A DNA stretch of 56,440 nucleotides from Streptomyces sp. H39-S7 (lineage in GTDB: Bacteria > Actinomycetota > Actinomycetes > Streptomycetales > Streptomycetaceae): positions 1-56,440 of the forward strand of contig NZ_JAPVLU010000052.1 in assembly GCF_027158205.1 (NCBI RefSeq). The letters are read 5' to 3'. Both the position numbers and the translations under genes were made by a program. Below are positions 26,447 through 35,902 of the stretch, one piece after another; the first letter of the stretch is position 1, and each line of letters begins with the position of its first letter. Under the pieces are notes generated by a model. That model did no database searches. It was not told where the DNA came from and saw only the letters and a program-made list of their open reading frames with translations.

Positions 26447-26637
26447 ACTGCGCAGCGCCCTGGACCTGTTGCGGAACTCCGTCCGACCACCAGCCCCGCA
26501 GCGTGGGACGTTGGCGCAGGTGGGCGGCGCGTTCCGTCGCCGGCACAAGAAAGTTCCCGGCGACCGATGAGTTCGGTGGGGTGGTGCCGTCTACCTCTGT
26601 GACAGCACAACGGGTGCTTCCCCCAGAGGAGATCACG

Positions 26638-27099
26638 ATGTCCCAGGCAGCCCTGCCCACCACGACCGCTACCGCTACCGCTACCGCCACCGACGAGTCC
26701 CGTGCGGCCGCTCCGGGACGTAAGGCCCGCATCGCGCTTCGGACGCTGCAGGTCGTGCTCGCGTTGTTCTTCATCGTCGCCAGCGGGCTGCCCAAGCTGT
26801 TCGCTGCGAGCGCCGCCGTCGAGAGCTTCGACAAGATCGGCTTCGGCGACTGGTACATGTACTTCGTCGGCGGCCTGGAGGTGGCCGGCGGGATCGCCCT
26901 GCTGATCCCGGTCCTGTCCAGCATCGCCGCGACCGCCTTCATCGGCCTGATGATCGGCGCGTTCATCACCACCGTGACCGCACTGGACGGCCAGTTCGCG
27001 GCCACACCACTGATACTGATCATCCCCTTCGCCCTGATCGCCTGGGCCCGCCGCCACCACAACGCGGAACTGGTCCAGTTGGTCCGCCGCCGGGTGTGA
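26638..27099 (+). CDS. DoxX-family membrane protein
   Basis: 153 residues. After a Thr/Ala repeat tail (TTTATATATAT, from a repeated six-base unit) come four helices: IALRTLQVVLALFFIVASGLPKLF, DWYMYFVGGLEVAGGIALLIP, ATAFIGLMIGAFITTVT and PLILIIPFALIAWARR. The first helix with a following Lys and the FVGGLEVAGG block are DoxX hallmarks. The family is linked to thiol and redox homeostasis but the reaction is unclear. The ATG has AGAGGAG seven bases upstream. It probably follows the SDR gene in one transcript or has its own promoter in the 190-bp gap. Confidence 0.88.
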   Translation: MSQAALPTTTATATATATDESRAAAPGRKARIALRTLQVVLALFFIVASGLPKLFAASAAVESFDKIGFGDWYMYFVGGLEVAGGIALLIPVLSSIAATAFIGLMIGAFITTVTALDGQFAATPLILIIPFALIAWARRHHNAELVQLVRRRV

Positions 27100-27129
27100 A
27101 CTCCCCGCACGCAAGCCGTCGCAGCAGCC

Positions 27130-27160
27130 GCGCCCGCCGGGTCAGTTCCCCGGCGGGCGC
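27130..27160. terminator. Bidirectional terminator
   Basis: Perfect 12-bp stem (27130-27141 with 27149-27160) and a 7-nt loop, between convergent genes ending at 27099 and 27181. Confidence 0.85.
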
Positions 27161-27180
27161 CCGGCCGCGCACCGTCCGAT

Positions 27181-28212
27181 TCAGCAGTCGGGGATGACGG
27201 TTCCGTTGTTGTCCTTGGCCACGTCGTTGCCCCACCGCGACAGGTAGTACGCCGAGACCCACTGACCCGCCGGCCCGACATCAGGATCCGTCCTCAACCA
27301 CCAGTGGTTGAAGCTGCTCCCGCTCCGCATCTCACGCCCCCACACCTTGCAGAACACATAGTTCGTGCCCTGATACAGCGTGCCGGTACTCGCCGTACTG
27401 GTCGGCGACCCGTACACCGACGCGTTCGCGAACGTGTCCACCCAGAACCGGCCGCCACCAGGAGGCGGCACGGGCGAGCCACCGCCCGGCCCGTAGAGGC
27501 GGATGGCGCCGTAGTAGTCGCCGTGCGAGGACAGCGCGGACACCTGCACGTATCCGCCGGAGTAGGGTGCCTCGGCGATGTATCCCTGTCCTAGGTAGAT
27601 CGCCACGTGGTGGATGGTGGACGGCGTGTTTCCGAAGAACACCAGGTCGCCCGGGAGCAAGGGGCCGGTTCCGTCGCCCCGGTAGAACCTGGCCACCGCG
27701 CGGGGGGAGGTCCACTGCGTGGTGGTCACGCCGTTGATGACGTCCGCTCCCACCGCGAGGTAGTAGGCGTAACGGACCATGCCGGAGCAGTCCAGGCCCT
27801 TGACATGGCAGTCGTTGGGAGCGCCGTTGGAAGCGTCGCAGATTCCGTACGACGGGCCCGGCTGTCCGCCGTGGCCCCCGCCCCACGAGTAGGGCGTGCC
27901 GATCTGGCCGCACGCGGCGTTGACCGCCGAGTTGGCTTGCGGGGCGGCGCCCGAGGACAGCACTGCGCAGACGGGTGCCGCATGGGCCGGCTCAGCTCCG
28001 GCGAAGAAGACGACGCAGGAGGCCAGCACGGCCAAGAGTGCGGCCAGGCGCAGGGCCGGGAGAACCCGGCGCGGTAAAGGGTCGACGCGCGTAGTCGCAG
28101 GACATCCTTCATCTCGTGTGCACAAGTGACAGCGGTGGACGGGGAGTTGGTGGCGGACATTGAACCACCGCGCCGCCGTCTCCGACAGGCTGGATGAAAG
28201 AACTTTCCGCAA
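27181..28212 (-). CDS. Secreted NlpC/P60 endopeptidase (start uncertain)
   Basis: Up to 343 residues. The core shows Cys in GLDCSGMVRYAYYLAVG, His in STIHHVAIYLG and LLPGDLVFFG, an NlpC/P60 cell-wall peptidase. A Gly/Pro linker then leads to a C-terminal domain with WVDTFANASVYGSPTSTASTGTLYQGTNYVFCKVWG and a final Cys, likely SH3-like and wall-binding. The signal peptide (LRLAALLAVLASCVVFFAGAEPAHA) has no ATG or GTG in frame before it; only TTG codons (28212, 28125) do. An ATG in another frame at about 28110 reads MKDVLRLRASTLYRAGF, as if a one-base frameshift separates it from the signal peptide. Confidence 0.83.
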   Translation of the reverse strand: MRKVLSSSLSETAARWFNVRHQLPVHRCHLCTRDEGCPATTRVDPLPRRVLPALRLAALLAVLASCVVFFAGAEPAHAAPVCAVLSSGAAPQANSAVNAACGQIGTPYSWGGGHGGQPGPSYGICDASNGAPNDCHVKGLDCSGMVRYAYYLAVGADVINGVTTTQWTSPRAVARFYRGDGTGPLLPGDLVFFGNTPSTIHHVAIYLGQGYIAEAPYSGGYVQVSALSSHGDYYGAIRLYGPGGGSPVPPPGGGRFWVDTFANASVYGSPTSTASTGTLYQGTNYVFCKVWGREMRSGSSFNHWWLRTDPDVGPAGQWVSAYYLSRWGNDVAKDNNGTVIPDC

Positions 28213-28628
28213 GCCTCGAGTGCGTACCCGGAAGCTTCATGGCTCCCCCACGGGACACGCACAACAGGGCGCCCCCGGGCCACTCGAATCCCCGGGAACG
28301 GCCAGCGGCGCGGCGCTCCCGGCGCAGGGGCGACGGAGCGCAGGACGTCGGACGGCGAGTTCGACGGGGTCCAGGTTCTGGTACCGGAGGACTCGGGACA
28401 AAGGGCTCGTCCCCCACGCTTGCAGGAGGCGTACAGATCCCGTGCAGGCCTCACGCGGCCCGGCCCGGCTCGCAGGACCACCCCGCTGACCAGCGGCGAT
28501 CCACGCCCGCATGTGCCATCGGGGTGACCGGCACCGTAAGGGGCAGTCTTCGTTCCTCCGCGAGCGAACGGCGGCGGACGTGGGAGGATGGCAGAGCGGA
28601 ACATCGACCTCCGGGCGGTCTCCAGACC
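28213..28628. other. Divergent intergenic region
   Basis: 416 bp between the NlpC/P60 gene and the large phosphatase gene. The plus-strand frame is open through most of it, but the composition is Arg/Pro/Gly rich and carries no domain, so I treat it as non-coding. It must contain both promoters. Confidence 0.5.
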
Positions 28629-31600
28629 ATGCACAGCGAGAGGCAAATGGACGGGCCGACGACTGGTGCGGACGGGGGCCAGAGCGCCGCGGGCGGCGAG
28701 GTGCTCTCGCCCGGCCTGCTGTTCATCCCCATCGCCACCGCGCTGATCCAGGACGACGGACGCATCATCCACTGGAGCGCCGACGCCGAGGTGCTGCTCG
28801 GCTACACCGCCCAGGAGGCCGTCGGCGCCTTCGCCTCCCACCTGCTGGTGGACGCGGAGGAGCAGCCGCACGTCCTGGACCTGTTCGCCGGGATTCTGGC
28901 CGGCGAGGCGTGGTCCGGGGTCTTCCCCGTGAAGCACCGCGACGGCCATTCGGTGAACCTGGAGTTCCGTACCCATCCCATTCCGACCCAGTCCGGTCGG
29001 CCCCTGGTCCTCGCCGTGGCGTCGGACGTCCGGGAGATCCGCCGCATCGAGTCCGACCTGGCCGTCCTCGACAGCTTCTTCACGCAGTCACCCGTGGGCA
29101 TGGCCGTCTACGACACGGACCTGCGCTTCGTGCGGCTCAACGACGCCCTCGCCCGGATCAACGGCCTGCCCGCGGAGCAGCATCTGGGCCGGCGCCTGTC
29201 CGAGGTGCTGCCGGGGCTCAACGGCGCGGAGATCGAGGCGGTGATGCAGCAGGTGCTGGAGAGCGGCGAACCGGTCGTCGACGCCAGATCCCACGGCATC
29301 ACCCCCGCGGACCCGTCGAGGGAGCGCGCGTGGTCGGCCTCGTACTTCCGGCTGGAGGAACGCAACGGCCGGATCCTCGGAGTCAGCTCCACGATCATTG
29401 AGGTCACCGAGCGCTTTCAGGCGGAGTCGCGGGCGGTCACGGCGCGCGAGCGGCTGGAAGTGCTCGTCGACGCCACCTCGCGGATCGGCACCACTCTCGA
29501 CCTGGGACGCACCGCGCAGGAACTGGCCGACACCATGGTCCCCCGGCTGGCCGATGTCAGCGGCGTCTTCGTCCTCGAGAGCCTGCTCACCGGCCAGGAC
29601 ACGCAATCCTCGGCACCCGGCGGGGCGGAGCAGGTCCGCCGCCTGGCGATCGCCAGCTCCGACCCCGACTATCCGGTACGGGACCTGCCCGTCGGCGCGG
29701 TCCACCGGGTGCCGCGGGATTCGCCCTACGCCGAGGCGATGCAGACGCGCCGGACGGTCATCGTGCCCTCGGTGGATCTCCCCCCGCTCGCCCCGGCGGA
29801 GTCCGCCGAACGGGTCCACGCCTACCAGACCCGGGTGTCCCGGACGGTGCGGGTCACTCCACTGGTCGTACGCGGGACCGTCCTGGGCATGGTCGTGTAC
29901 TCACGGAGCGGCGGACCGGAGGCGTTCGGCAAGGACGACATCACGCTGGGTGACGAACTCACTTCCCGGGCCGCGGTGGCCGTCGACAACGCCCTGCTCT
30001 ACCGGCGCGAGCACGAGACGGGAGAGGCCCGGCAGCAGGCCCTGCGCGAGGCCAACGCGGCCCGGGAGCGGCTCGCGCTGATCAATGTCGCGTCCGCCCG
30101 CATCGGCACGACGCTGGACCTGACGCAGACAGCACGTGAACTGGCCGAGGTCGCCACTCCCACACTCGCCGACACGGTCGTGGTCGAGGTGGTGGACGCC
30201 CTGCTGCGCGGCGAGGAGGTCCCCGACCCGCCCAACCGGTCGGCGCTCCTGCGCCGCCTGGCGTTCCACACCATCGCCGACGCGGGCAGGGTGCCGGTGG
30301 CCCCGCTCGGCGACGTCCACCGGTTCCCTCCCAGCACTCCGTACGCCTGGAGCCTGGCGCACCGCCGGCCCGTCCTGGTGCCCCGAATGGACGAAGCGGG
30401 GCGGAGCTGGTTCGCCGAGGATCCCGTCAGGGACGCCGCGGCGCGCGAGCAGGGTCTGCGCGGCTTCATGGTGGTTCCGTTGATCGCACGCGGCGCGGTG
30501 GTCGGCGTGGTCTCGTTCTACCGGACCATCACCGCCCAGCCCTACGACGAGGACGACCTGGCACTGGCCGGGGAGCTGGCGGCCCGCGCCGCGGTATCGA
30601 TCGACAACGCCCTGCTCTACACCCGTGAGCGCAACGCCTCCAAGGCCCGCCAGCAGGCGCTGGAGGACGCCCACATGGCGCAGGAGCGGCTGGCCCTGCT
30701 CAATGACGCCAGCTCCCGGATCGGGACCACTCTCGACCTGAAACGGACCGCGGAGGAACTGGTGGACCTGGTGATCCCGCGGTTCGCGGACTTCGCCACG
30801 GTCGACCTGCTCGAAAGCGTCGTCCAAGGCGGCGAGGAGCTGGGTGAGCAGACCCCGGCGCCGACCGACGGGACGGTCCTGCTGCGTGCCGTCGCGGTCG
30901 GCGAGGTCAACGGCGCGGGCATGATCGGGGCGGCCGACGAGGTCGGCGGGACCTCCTGGTCGGCCAAGCTCTACGCCGAGAGCCTGCGCACCGGTCGCTC
31001 CATCCTGGTCGCGCAGGTGGACGAGGCCGCCCTGCGCCGGATCGCGGCCCACCCCGACCGCGTCCAGCCGGGCCTCGACGCGGGCGTCCACTCGTATCTG
31101 ATGGTGCCGCTGCTGGCCCGCGGTGTGGTCCTCGGCGGGGCCGAGTTCATCCGCCTGCGCAACCCGGAGCCCTTCACGGTGGCCGATGTGGCACTCGCCG
31201 AGGAGCTGGCGGCCCGTGCCGCGGTGTGCATCGACAACGCGCGGCTCTACCGGCGGGAACGTGACACCGCACTCACCCTCCAGCGCAGCCTGCTGCCGCA
31301 GGAAGTCCACCTCACACCGGGCCTGGAGATCGCCTACCGCTACCTGCCGAGCAGCGTCGTCAGCGAGGTCGGCGGCGACTGGTTCGACGTCGTGCCGCTG
31401 TCCTGCGGGCGGGTCGCCCTCATCGTCGGCGACGTGATGGGCCACGGCATCCGGGCCGCCGCCACCATGGGCCAGCTGCGCACCGCGGCCCGCACGCTGA
31501 TCACCTTGGACATCTCCCCGGACCGGGTACTGCGGCGCCTGGACGAGACGGCCTCGGCGATCGGGGACGGGCAGTTCACCACCTGTGTGTGCGCGGTGTT

Positions 31601-32363
31601 CGACCCCGTCGACCGCAGCTGCGTCATCTCCTGCGCCGGCCATCCCCCACCCGTGGTGCAGGACCCGAACGGATCGACGCGGCTGATCGACCTGCCACCC
31701 GGCGCCCCGCTCGGCGTCGGCGGCGTGGCCTTCGAGAACGTGGAGCTCACCCTCCCCGAGGACGGTGTCCTGGTCCTCTACACCGACGGACTGATCGAAC
31801 GGCGCGACCGGGACCTGGACGAGGGGATGCAGCTGCTGTCGCAGGCCGTGGCCGATCGCGGCCCCTCCCTGGAGGCGAGCTGCGACGCCGTGCTCGACGC
31901 GCTGTCGGCCCAGGACAGCGAGGACGACATCGCCATCATCATGGCGCGGGCGCTGCCGGTACATGACGACTGGATCGCCAGGCTGCCGCTGTCCGACGAC
32001 ATGTCCGTGGTGGGCGAGGCCCGTCAGTTCACCCGGGCCAGGCTGCTCTCCTGGGGGCTTCCGTCGCTCTCCGATATTTCCGAACTGCTGGTCAGCGAGC
32101 TCGTGAGCAATGCCCTGCTGCACACCGGCATGCCCACCGAGCTGCGGCTCTTCCGTGACCGGGTCCTCACACTCGAAGTGGCCGACACCGACAGCCAAGT
32201 GCCGCGGGTGCGCCCCGTGTCCGAGGAGGACGAGGGCGGCCGCGGTATGCACCTGGTCAATGAACTCGCCCACCGTTGGGGCAGCCGGGCCACCCGCCAC
32301 GGCAAGGTGGTCTGGATCGAGTTGGAACTGCCCCTGGGGACCTCCACGTCCGGCGGCCCCTGA
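28629..32363 (+). CDS. Multi-sensor SpoIIE-type PP2C phosphatase with three GAF modules
   Basis: 1244 residues. Order: PAS about 30-130 (IPIATALIQDDGRIIHWSADAEVLLGYTAQEAVG), PAS about 150-255 (FFTQSPVGMAVYDTDLRF), then three GAF modules about 206 residues apart, starting near 271, 477 and 684, each opening with a near-identical helix ending IGTTLDL. The SpoIIE/PP2C domain begins at LQRSLLPQ (about 883), with GGDWFD near 914, GDVMGHG, GHPPP and EDDIAIIM. The C-terminus is a GHKL anti-sigma kinase-like ATPase (ELVSNALLH, GRGMHLVNELAHRWG). Such proteins act on STAS anti-anti-sigma partners. ATG 28629 (alternative 28647) is chosen because the PAS domain starts soon after. Confidence 0.93.
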   Translation: MHSERQMDGPTTGADGGQSAAGGEVLSPGLLFIPIATALIQDDGRIIHWSADAEVLLGYTAQEAVGAFASHLLVDAEEQPHVLDLFAGILAGEAWSGVFPVKHRDGHSVNLEFRTHPIPTQSGRPLVLAVASDVREIRRIESDLAVLDSFFTQSPVGMAVYDTDLRFVRLNDALARINGLPAEQHLGRRLSEVLPGLNGAEIEAVMQQVLESGEPVVDARSHGITPADPSRERAWSASYFRLEERNGRILGVSSTIIEVTERFQAESRAVTARERLEVLVDATSRIGTTLDLGRTAQELADTMVPRLADVSGVFVLESLLTGQDTQSSAPGGAEQVRRLAIASSDPDYPVRDLPVGAVHRVPRDSPYAEAMQTRRTVIVPSVDLPPLAPAESAERVHAYQTRVSRTVRVTPLVVRGTVLGMVVYSRSGGPEAFGKDDITLGDELTSRAAVAVDNALLYRREHETGEARQQALREANAARERLALINVASARIGTTLDLTQTARELAEVATPTLADTVVVEVVDALLRGEEVPDPPNRSALLRRLAFHTIADAGRVPVAPLGDVHRFPPSTPYAWSLAHRRPVLVPRMDEAGRSWFAEDPVRDAAAREQGLRGFMVVPLIARGAVVGVVSFYRTITAQPYDEDDLALAGELAARAAVSIDNALLYTRERNASKARQQALEDAHMAQERLALLNDASSRIGTTLDLKRTAEELVDLVIPRFADFATVDLLESVVQGGEELGEQTPAPTDGTVLLRAVAVGEVNGAGMIGAADEVGGTSWSAKLYAESLRTGRSILVAQVDEAALRRIAAHPDRVQPGLDAGVHSYLMVPLLARGVVLGGAEFIRLRNPEPFTVADVALAEELAARAAVCIDNARLYRRERDTALTLQRSLLPQEVHLTPGLEIAYRYLPSSVVSEVGGDWFDVVPLSCGRVALIVGDVMGHGIRAAATMGQLRTAARTLITLDISPDRVLRRLDETASAIGDGQFTTCVCAVFDPVDRSCVISCAGHPPPVVQDPNGSTRLIDLPPGAPLGVGGVAFENVELTLPEDGVLVLYTDGLIERRDRDLDEGMQLLSQAVADRGPSLEASCDAVLDALSAQDSEDDIAIIMARALPVHDDWIARLPLSDDMSVVGEARQFTRARLLSWGLPSLSDISELLVSELVSNALLHTGMPTELRLFRDRVLTLEVADTDSQVPRVRPVSEEDEGGRGMHLVNELAHRWGSRATRHGKVVWIELELPLGTSTSGGP

Positions 32364-32586
32364 CCTCGGCCGCCGGTGAACGCTCTCGCGCACGGGTGTC
32401 GGCATCGGGAGCGAAAGCCGGCCGGTGAGCGGGACCGACAAGATCTGGAAGTGTCGGCGTGTCCCCGGGCCCGAAAGCTATCGTGATCACGCGACGGGCT
32501 GCGGCGAGCGGCAGTGACCTGAGCGCAGCGCCCAAGAACGTCGCGAGGCGCGGTCCGTATCGAAGTCGAGGCATGGGGGTGCTGCG

Positions 32587-33537
32587 GTGGTGTCGAAACG
32601 GGTCAATGTCGTGGGAGCGGGGATCGTCGGTCTGAGCGTCGCGCACGATCTGGCCCTGCGCGGCCACGCCGTCACGGTCATCGCTGATCAGCGGGCGGAA
32701 CAGAGCGTGTCCAGCGTCGCGGCGGCCGTCTGGTTTCCCTACCGCAGCGGGACCTCCCCGTCGCTCATGGGCTGGTTGCTTGCGGCCCGCGAGCGTTTCG
32801 AGCAGCTCTCCACCGACCGTGCCGCCGGTGTCGATCTGCGGGACGGCCTCGTGGTCGAGCGACAGGTCGGGGCGGACCGCTCATGGACCGATGCGGTCCC
32901 TGACCACCACGAGGCCGCGGCGGACGAACTGCCTCCCGGCGCGACGGCGGGGGTGCGGGCGACCGTGCCCGTCATCTCCATGCCGCGCTACCTTCCCTGG
33001 CTTCAGAAGCGCTGCACCGGCCTCGGGGTGACGTTCCTCGATCGCGAGGTCACTGCCGTGGAGGACGTTTCCGGCGATGCCGACCTGGTGGTCGTCGCCG
33101 CCGGAATGGGTTCCGCTGCCCTCCTCGACGACGCTTCGATGTATCCCGTCCAAGGGCAGATCGTCCGCCTGGCCAACCCGGGGATCACCCAGTGGATCAC
33201 CGATACCGACCACCCCGAGGGCCTCACCTACATCGTTCCCCGTCGTGACGACATCGTCTGCGGCGGCGTGGCGCAGGTCGGCTCATGGGCCACGGAACCC
33301 GTGGCCGAGATCGAGCAGGCGATCCTTCGCCGCGTGGTCTCCCTCATGCCCGCACTGGCCGATCTGCCCGTGCTCTCGCGCGCCACGGGGCTCCGCCCGG
33401 CTCGCGACACCATCCGCCTGGAACACGTCAGCGGATTCCCCGTGCCCGTGATCGCCTGCTACGGCCATGGCGGTGCGGGTGTCACCTTGTCGTGGGGCTG
33501 CGCCGAGGCCGTCGCGGACCTCGCCGAGCACATCTGA
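32587..33537 (+). CDS. FAD-dependent oxidoreductase, D-amino-acid oxidase family
   Basis: 316 residues. RVNVVGAGIVGLSVAHDLALRGHAVTVIAD is the Rossmann FAD motif; SSVAAAVWFPYRS is the D-amino-acid-oxidase AA.WxPY stretch; GLRPARDTIRLE and ACYGHGGAGVTLSWGCA are the conserved substrate-Arg and FAD-anchoring ends. It should oxidise the C-N bond of a D-amino acid to an imine with release of hydrogen peroxide. GTG 32587 or 32590 is the start. It stands alone between two phosphatase genes. Confidence 0.93.
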   Translation: MVSKRVNVVGAGIVGLSVAHDLALRGHAVTVIADQRAEQSVSSVAAAVWFPYRSGTSPSLMGWLLAARERFEQLSTDRAAGVDLRDGLVVERQVGADRSWTDAVPDHHEAAADELPPGATAGVRATVPVISMPRYLPWLQKRCTGLGVTFLDREVTAVEDVSGDADLVVVAAGMGSAALLDDASMYPVQGQIVRLANPGITQWITDTDHPEGLTYIVPRRDDIVCGGVAQVGSWATEPVAEIEQAILRRVVSLMPALADLPVLSRATGLRPARDTIRLEHVSGFPVPVIACYGHGGAGVTLSWGCAEAVADLAEHI

Positions 33538-33708
33538 CTCACCTGCTTGCGCGCCCGTCCTCATCGGGGCGATCCGCCCGTGCAGGCGAAGAGGGCGCGA
33601 GTGTTATTCAATGGGTGTGCGTAGGGGATCTCGTGGCTTCACCGCACGAGGGACTCGAGTGCGCCTCCGGTCAGGTGCCGGGGTCGGCGAGCGAGCTGAG
33701 AGAGCCGC

Positions 33709-35883
33709 ATGGACTCCACATCATCCCCCTCGTCCTCGTCGCCGTTCGAGCAGGTCAGCCGCGCCCTGGGTGACTACATTCCGCAGGATGCACCGGCGGC
33801 GGCAACCGATCCTGCCGCCCCGCAGAACGGCCGCTCCGCTCCACGACCCACCAGCGGTGACCGTGCGAACACCAGCCACGAGCAGATCCTCGGCGCCGTC
33901 AACCTCGACGGGGACCTGAGAATTACCCGCTGCAACCTGGACGCCCCCGCCTTCGAGGGGCTGGGCGTCACCGTCGGATCGGCGTTCGCCGATCTGCTGC
34001 CTCCCGGCGACATCCCGACGGTCACCCGCCGGTTGCGGCAGGTCATCGACACCGGAGAGGCGCACGTCGCCCGGGTCCAGCGCCTGCGGCGGGACGACGG
34101 GTCGGAACTGGTCGTCTCCATGAGCATCCTGCCCGCCGCGGCGCCCCAGGAGGGCCTGACCGTCTCCCTGATCGCCATGGCCAGGAGGCTGCATCTGTAC
34201 GCTTCCGAAACCGCGATCGGGACGTCGCTGGACATCGGCGAGACGGCGCAGTCCCTGGCCCAGTCCCTGCTGGTGTGGGGAGACGTAGCCGCCGTCGATC
34301 TCGACTACGCCGTATGGACGGGTGAGGCCGTCACCGAGCAGGCGCAGGGACGCATCCGGCTGCGGCGGGCGGCTCTGATGCCGGACCGGGCGTGGCCCGA
34401 TGGCTATCTGACCCCCGGCGACAACCTTCCCAACGAGGCGAGCCGTCTGCTGTCCCTCGCGACCAGGCGTGACGACGCGGCGCAGGCCCTCGTCATTCCC
34501 GACCGGGCGGCGATCGAAAGGGCGCTGGGCGATCCGCGTCTGGTGCGTGCCCTGGTCCCCGTCGACCGGCCGGCGAGTGTGGCGTGCATGCCGCTGGTCC
34601 TGGAGGCTGCGGATGGCGCACGGCCCGTCGTGCTGGGCGTGGCGGAAGTCTGGCGGCGGCCGGACCGTCCCTTCCACGACAGCGAATTGCTCGACCTGCA
34701 GGAACTGGTGGCCAAAACCGCCCACCACGTGGATCTGGCCCGCCAGCACCAGCGCGAGCACGCCCAGGTACTGGCGCTGCAGCGCCGGCTGCTGCCGCGC
34801 GCCGGCAGCGACACCATCGAGGTCGCCAGCGTCTACCAGCCCACCACCCCCGACAGCGCGGGCGTCGGCGGTGACTGGGTGAACAGCTTTCCCCTGCCGG
34901 ACGGCCGTACCGCACTGGTGGTCGGTGACGTGGTCGGACACGGCCTGGGGGCCGCGGCCGCGATGGGCCAGTTGAGCATGGAGGCGCGGGCGCTGCTGTC
35001 GGCGGGGCTGGCGCCCGATGAGGTGCTGGCGCATCTGGACGAGACCGTCACGCTCCTGGACGACGCGGAGGCCGGCCTGGCGGCCGGTTACAGCGCGCTC
35101 GGGTCGACCTGCTGCATCGCGGTCTACGATCCGGTCAGCCACCAGGTGGTCACCTCCAGCGCGGGCCACCTCCCGCCGATCCTCGTCCTGCCCGACGGAT
35201 CCGCCAAGGCTCTCGCGACGCACGCCCACCCCGGCCTGGGCACCGCTTTCGCTCTGCGCGAGCCGTTCGACGTGCACACCTTCGCCGCGCCTCCCGGGTC
35301 ATTGCTGGCCCTGTACACCGACGGTCTGGTGGAGGATCCGGCGGTCTCGATCGACGAGGGCATCGACCGGCTGACGGGCGCGGTGGGCAAGGTCCATCCT
35401 TGGGACGATCTGCAGCAGGCCGCGCGGGGTCTGGTCGTCCAGTTCGCCTCGCGAAGCCGCCTGCGCGACGACGTGACCCTGTTGCTCGCCCGCATGGTCG
35501 GGCGTCGCAAGCGGGACACCGCGGCCTGGCACCTGCCGGCGCGCGACGACGCCGCCGCGCGGGCCCGCACGCTGGCCTCCGCCGTCCTACGGGAATGGCA
35601 CGCCAAGACCGACCCGCGCGACAACGCGCTGCTGGTGATCAGTGAGCTGGTCACCAATGCCGTCCACTTCGCCACCGGGCCCGTCACGGTGCGGCTGATC
35701 AAAACGTCTCACGGCCTGCTGTGTGAGGTCGGTGACACCGGCAACGGCCGGCCGCGGCTGAGCCGCAGTGGCCTGCTCGACGACAGCGGGCGCGGCCTGC
35801 ACGTCGTCCACAAGCTCACCACGCGCTGGGGCGTGCGCTGGACCGACACCGGCAAGGTCGTCTGGGCGGAGGTCGCCACCTAG
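33709..35883 (+). CDS. SpoIIE-type PP2C phosphatase with PAS, GAF and GHKL ATPase domains
   Basis: 724 residues, a shorter relative of the protein at 28629. A Ser/Pro-rich start leads to a PAS-like region (about 65-160), one GAF-like module whose opening ETAIGTSLDIGETAQSLAQSL matches the repeated helix of the larger protein, the phosphatase domain from LALQRRLLPR (about 356) with GGDWVN, GDVVGHG, SAGHLPP and RDDVTLLLARM, and a C-terminal GHKL ATPase (ELVTNAVHF, GRGLHVVHKLTTRWGV). GGDWVN has Asn where the GGDW[FY]D form usually has Asp. Likely a regulator of sigma-factor partner switching. ATG 33709 follows GAGAGAG. Confidence 0.92.
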   Translation: MDSTSSPSSSSPFEQVSRALGDYIPQDAPAAATDPAAPQNGRSAPRPTSGDRANTSHEQILGAVNLDGDLRITRCNLDAPAFEGLGVTVGSAFADLLPPGDIPTVTRRLRQVIDTGEAHVARVQRLRRDDGSELVVSMSILPAAAPQEGLTVSLIAMARRLHLYASETAIGTSLDIGETAQSLAQSLLVWGDVAAVDLDYAVWTGEAVTEQAQGRIRLRRAALMPDRAWPDGYLTPGDNLPNEASRLLSLATRRDDAAQALVIPDRAAIERALGDPRLVRALVPVDRPASVACMPLVLEAADGARPVVLGVAEVWRRPDRPFHDSELLDLQELVAKTAHHVDLARQHQREHAQVLALQRRLLPRAGSDTIEVASVYQPTTPDSAGVGGDWVNSFPLPDGRTALVVGDVVGHGLGAAAAMGQLSMEARALLSAGLAPDEVLAHLDETVTLLDDAEAGLAAGYSALGSTCCIAVYDPVSHQVVTSSAGHLPPILVLPDGSAKALATHAHPGLGTAFALREPFDVHTFAAPPGSLLALYTDGLVEDPAVSIDEGIDRLTGAVGKVHPWDDLQQAARGLVVQFASRSRLRDDVTLLLARMVGRRKRDTAAWHLPARDDAAARARTLASAVLREWHAKTDPRDNALLVISELVTNAVHFATGPVTVRLIKTSHGLLCEVGDTGNGRPRLSRSGLLDDSGRGLHVVHKLTTRWGVRWTDTGKVVWAEVAT

Positions 35884-35902
35884 CCGGACCGGACGAGCGG
35901 GG

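Noticed and set aside
26638..26700. ACCGCT repeat in the DoxX gene start as a regulatory repeat
   Set aside because: It is in frame and codes for a Thr/Ala tail; simple slippage explains it.
28194..28628. N-terminal extension of the large phosphatase
   Set aside because: Open but low-complexity Arg/Pro/Gly sequence without a domain; the first PAS domain starts just after ATG 28629.
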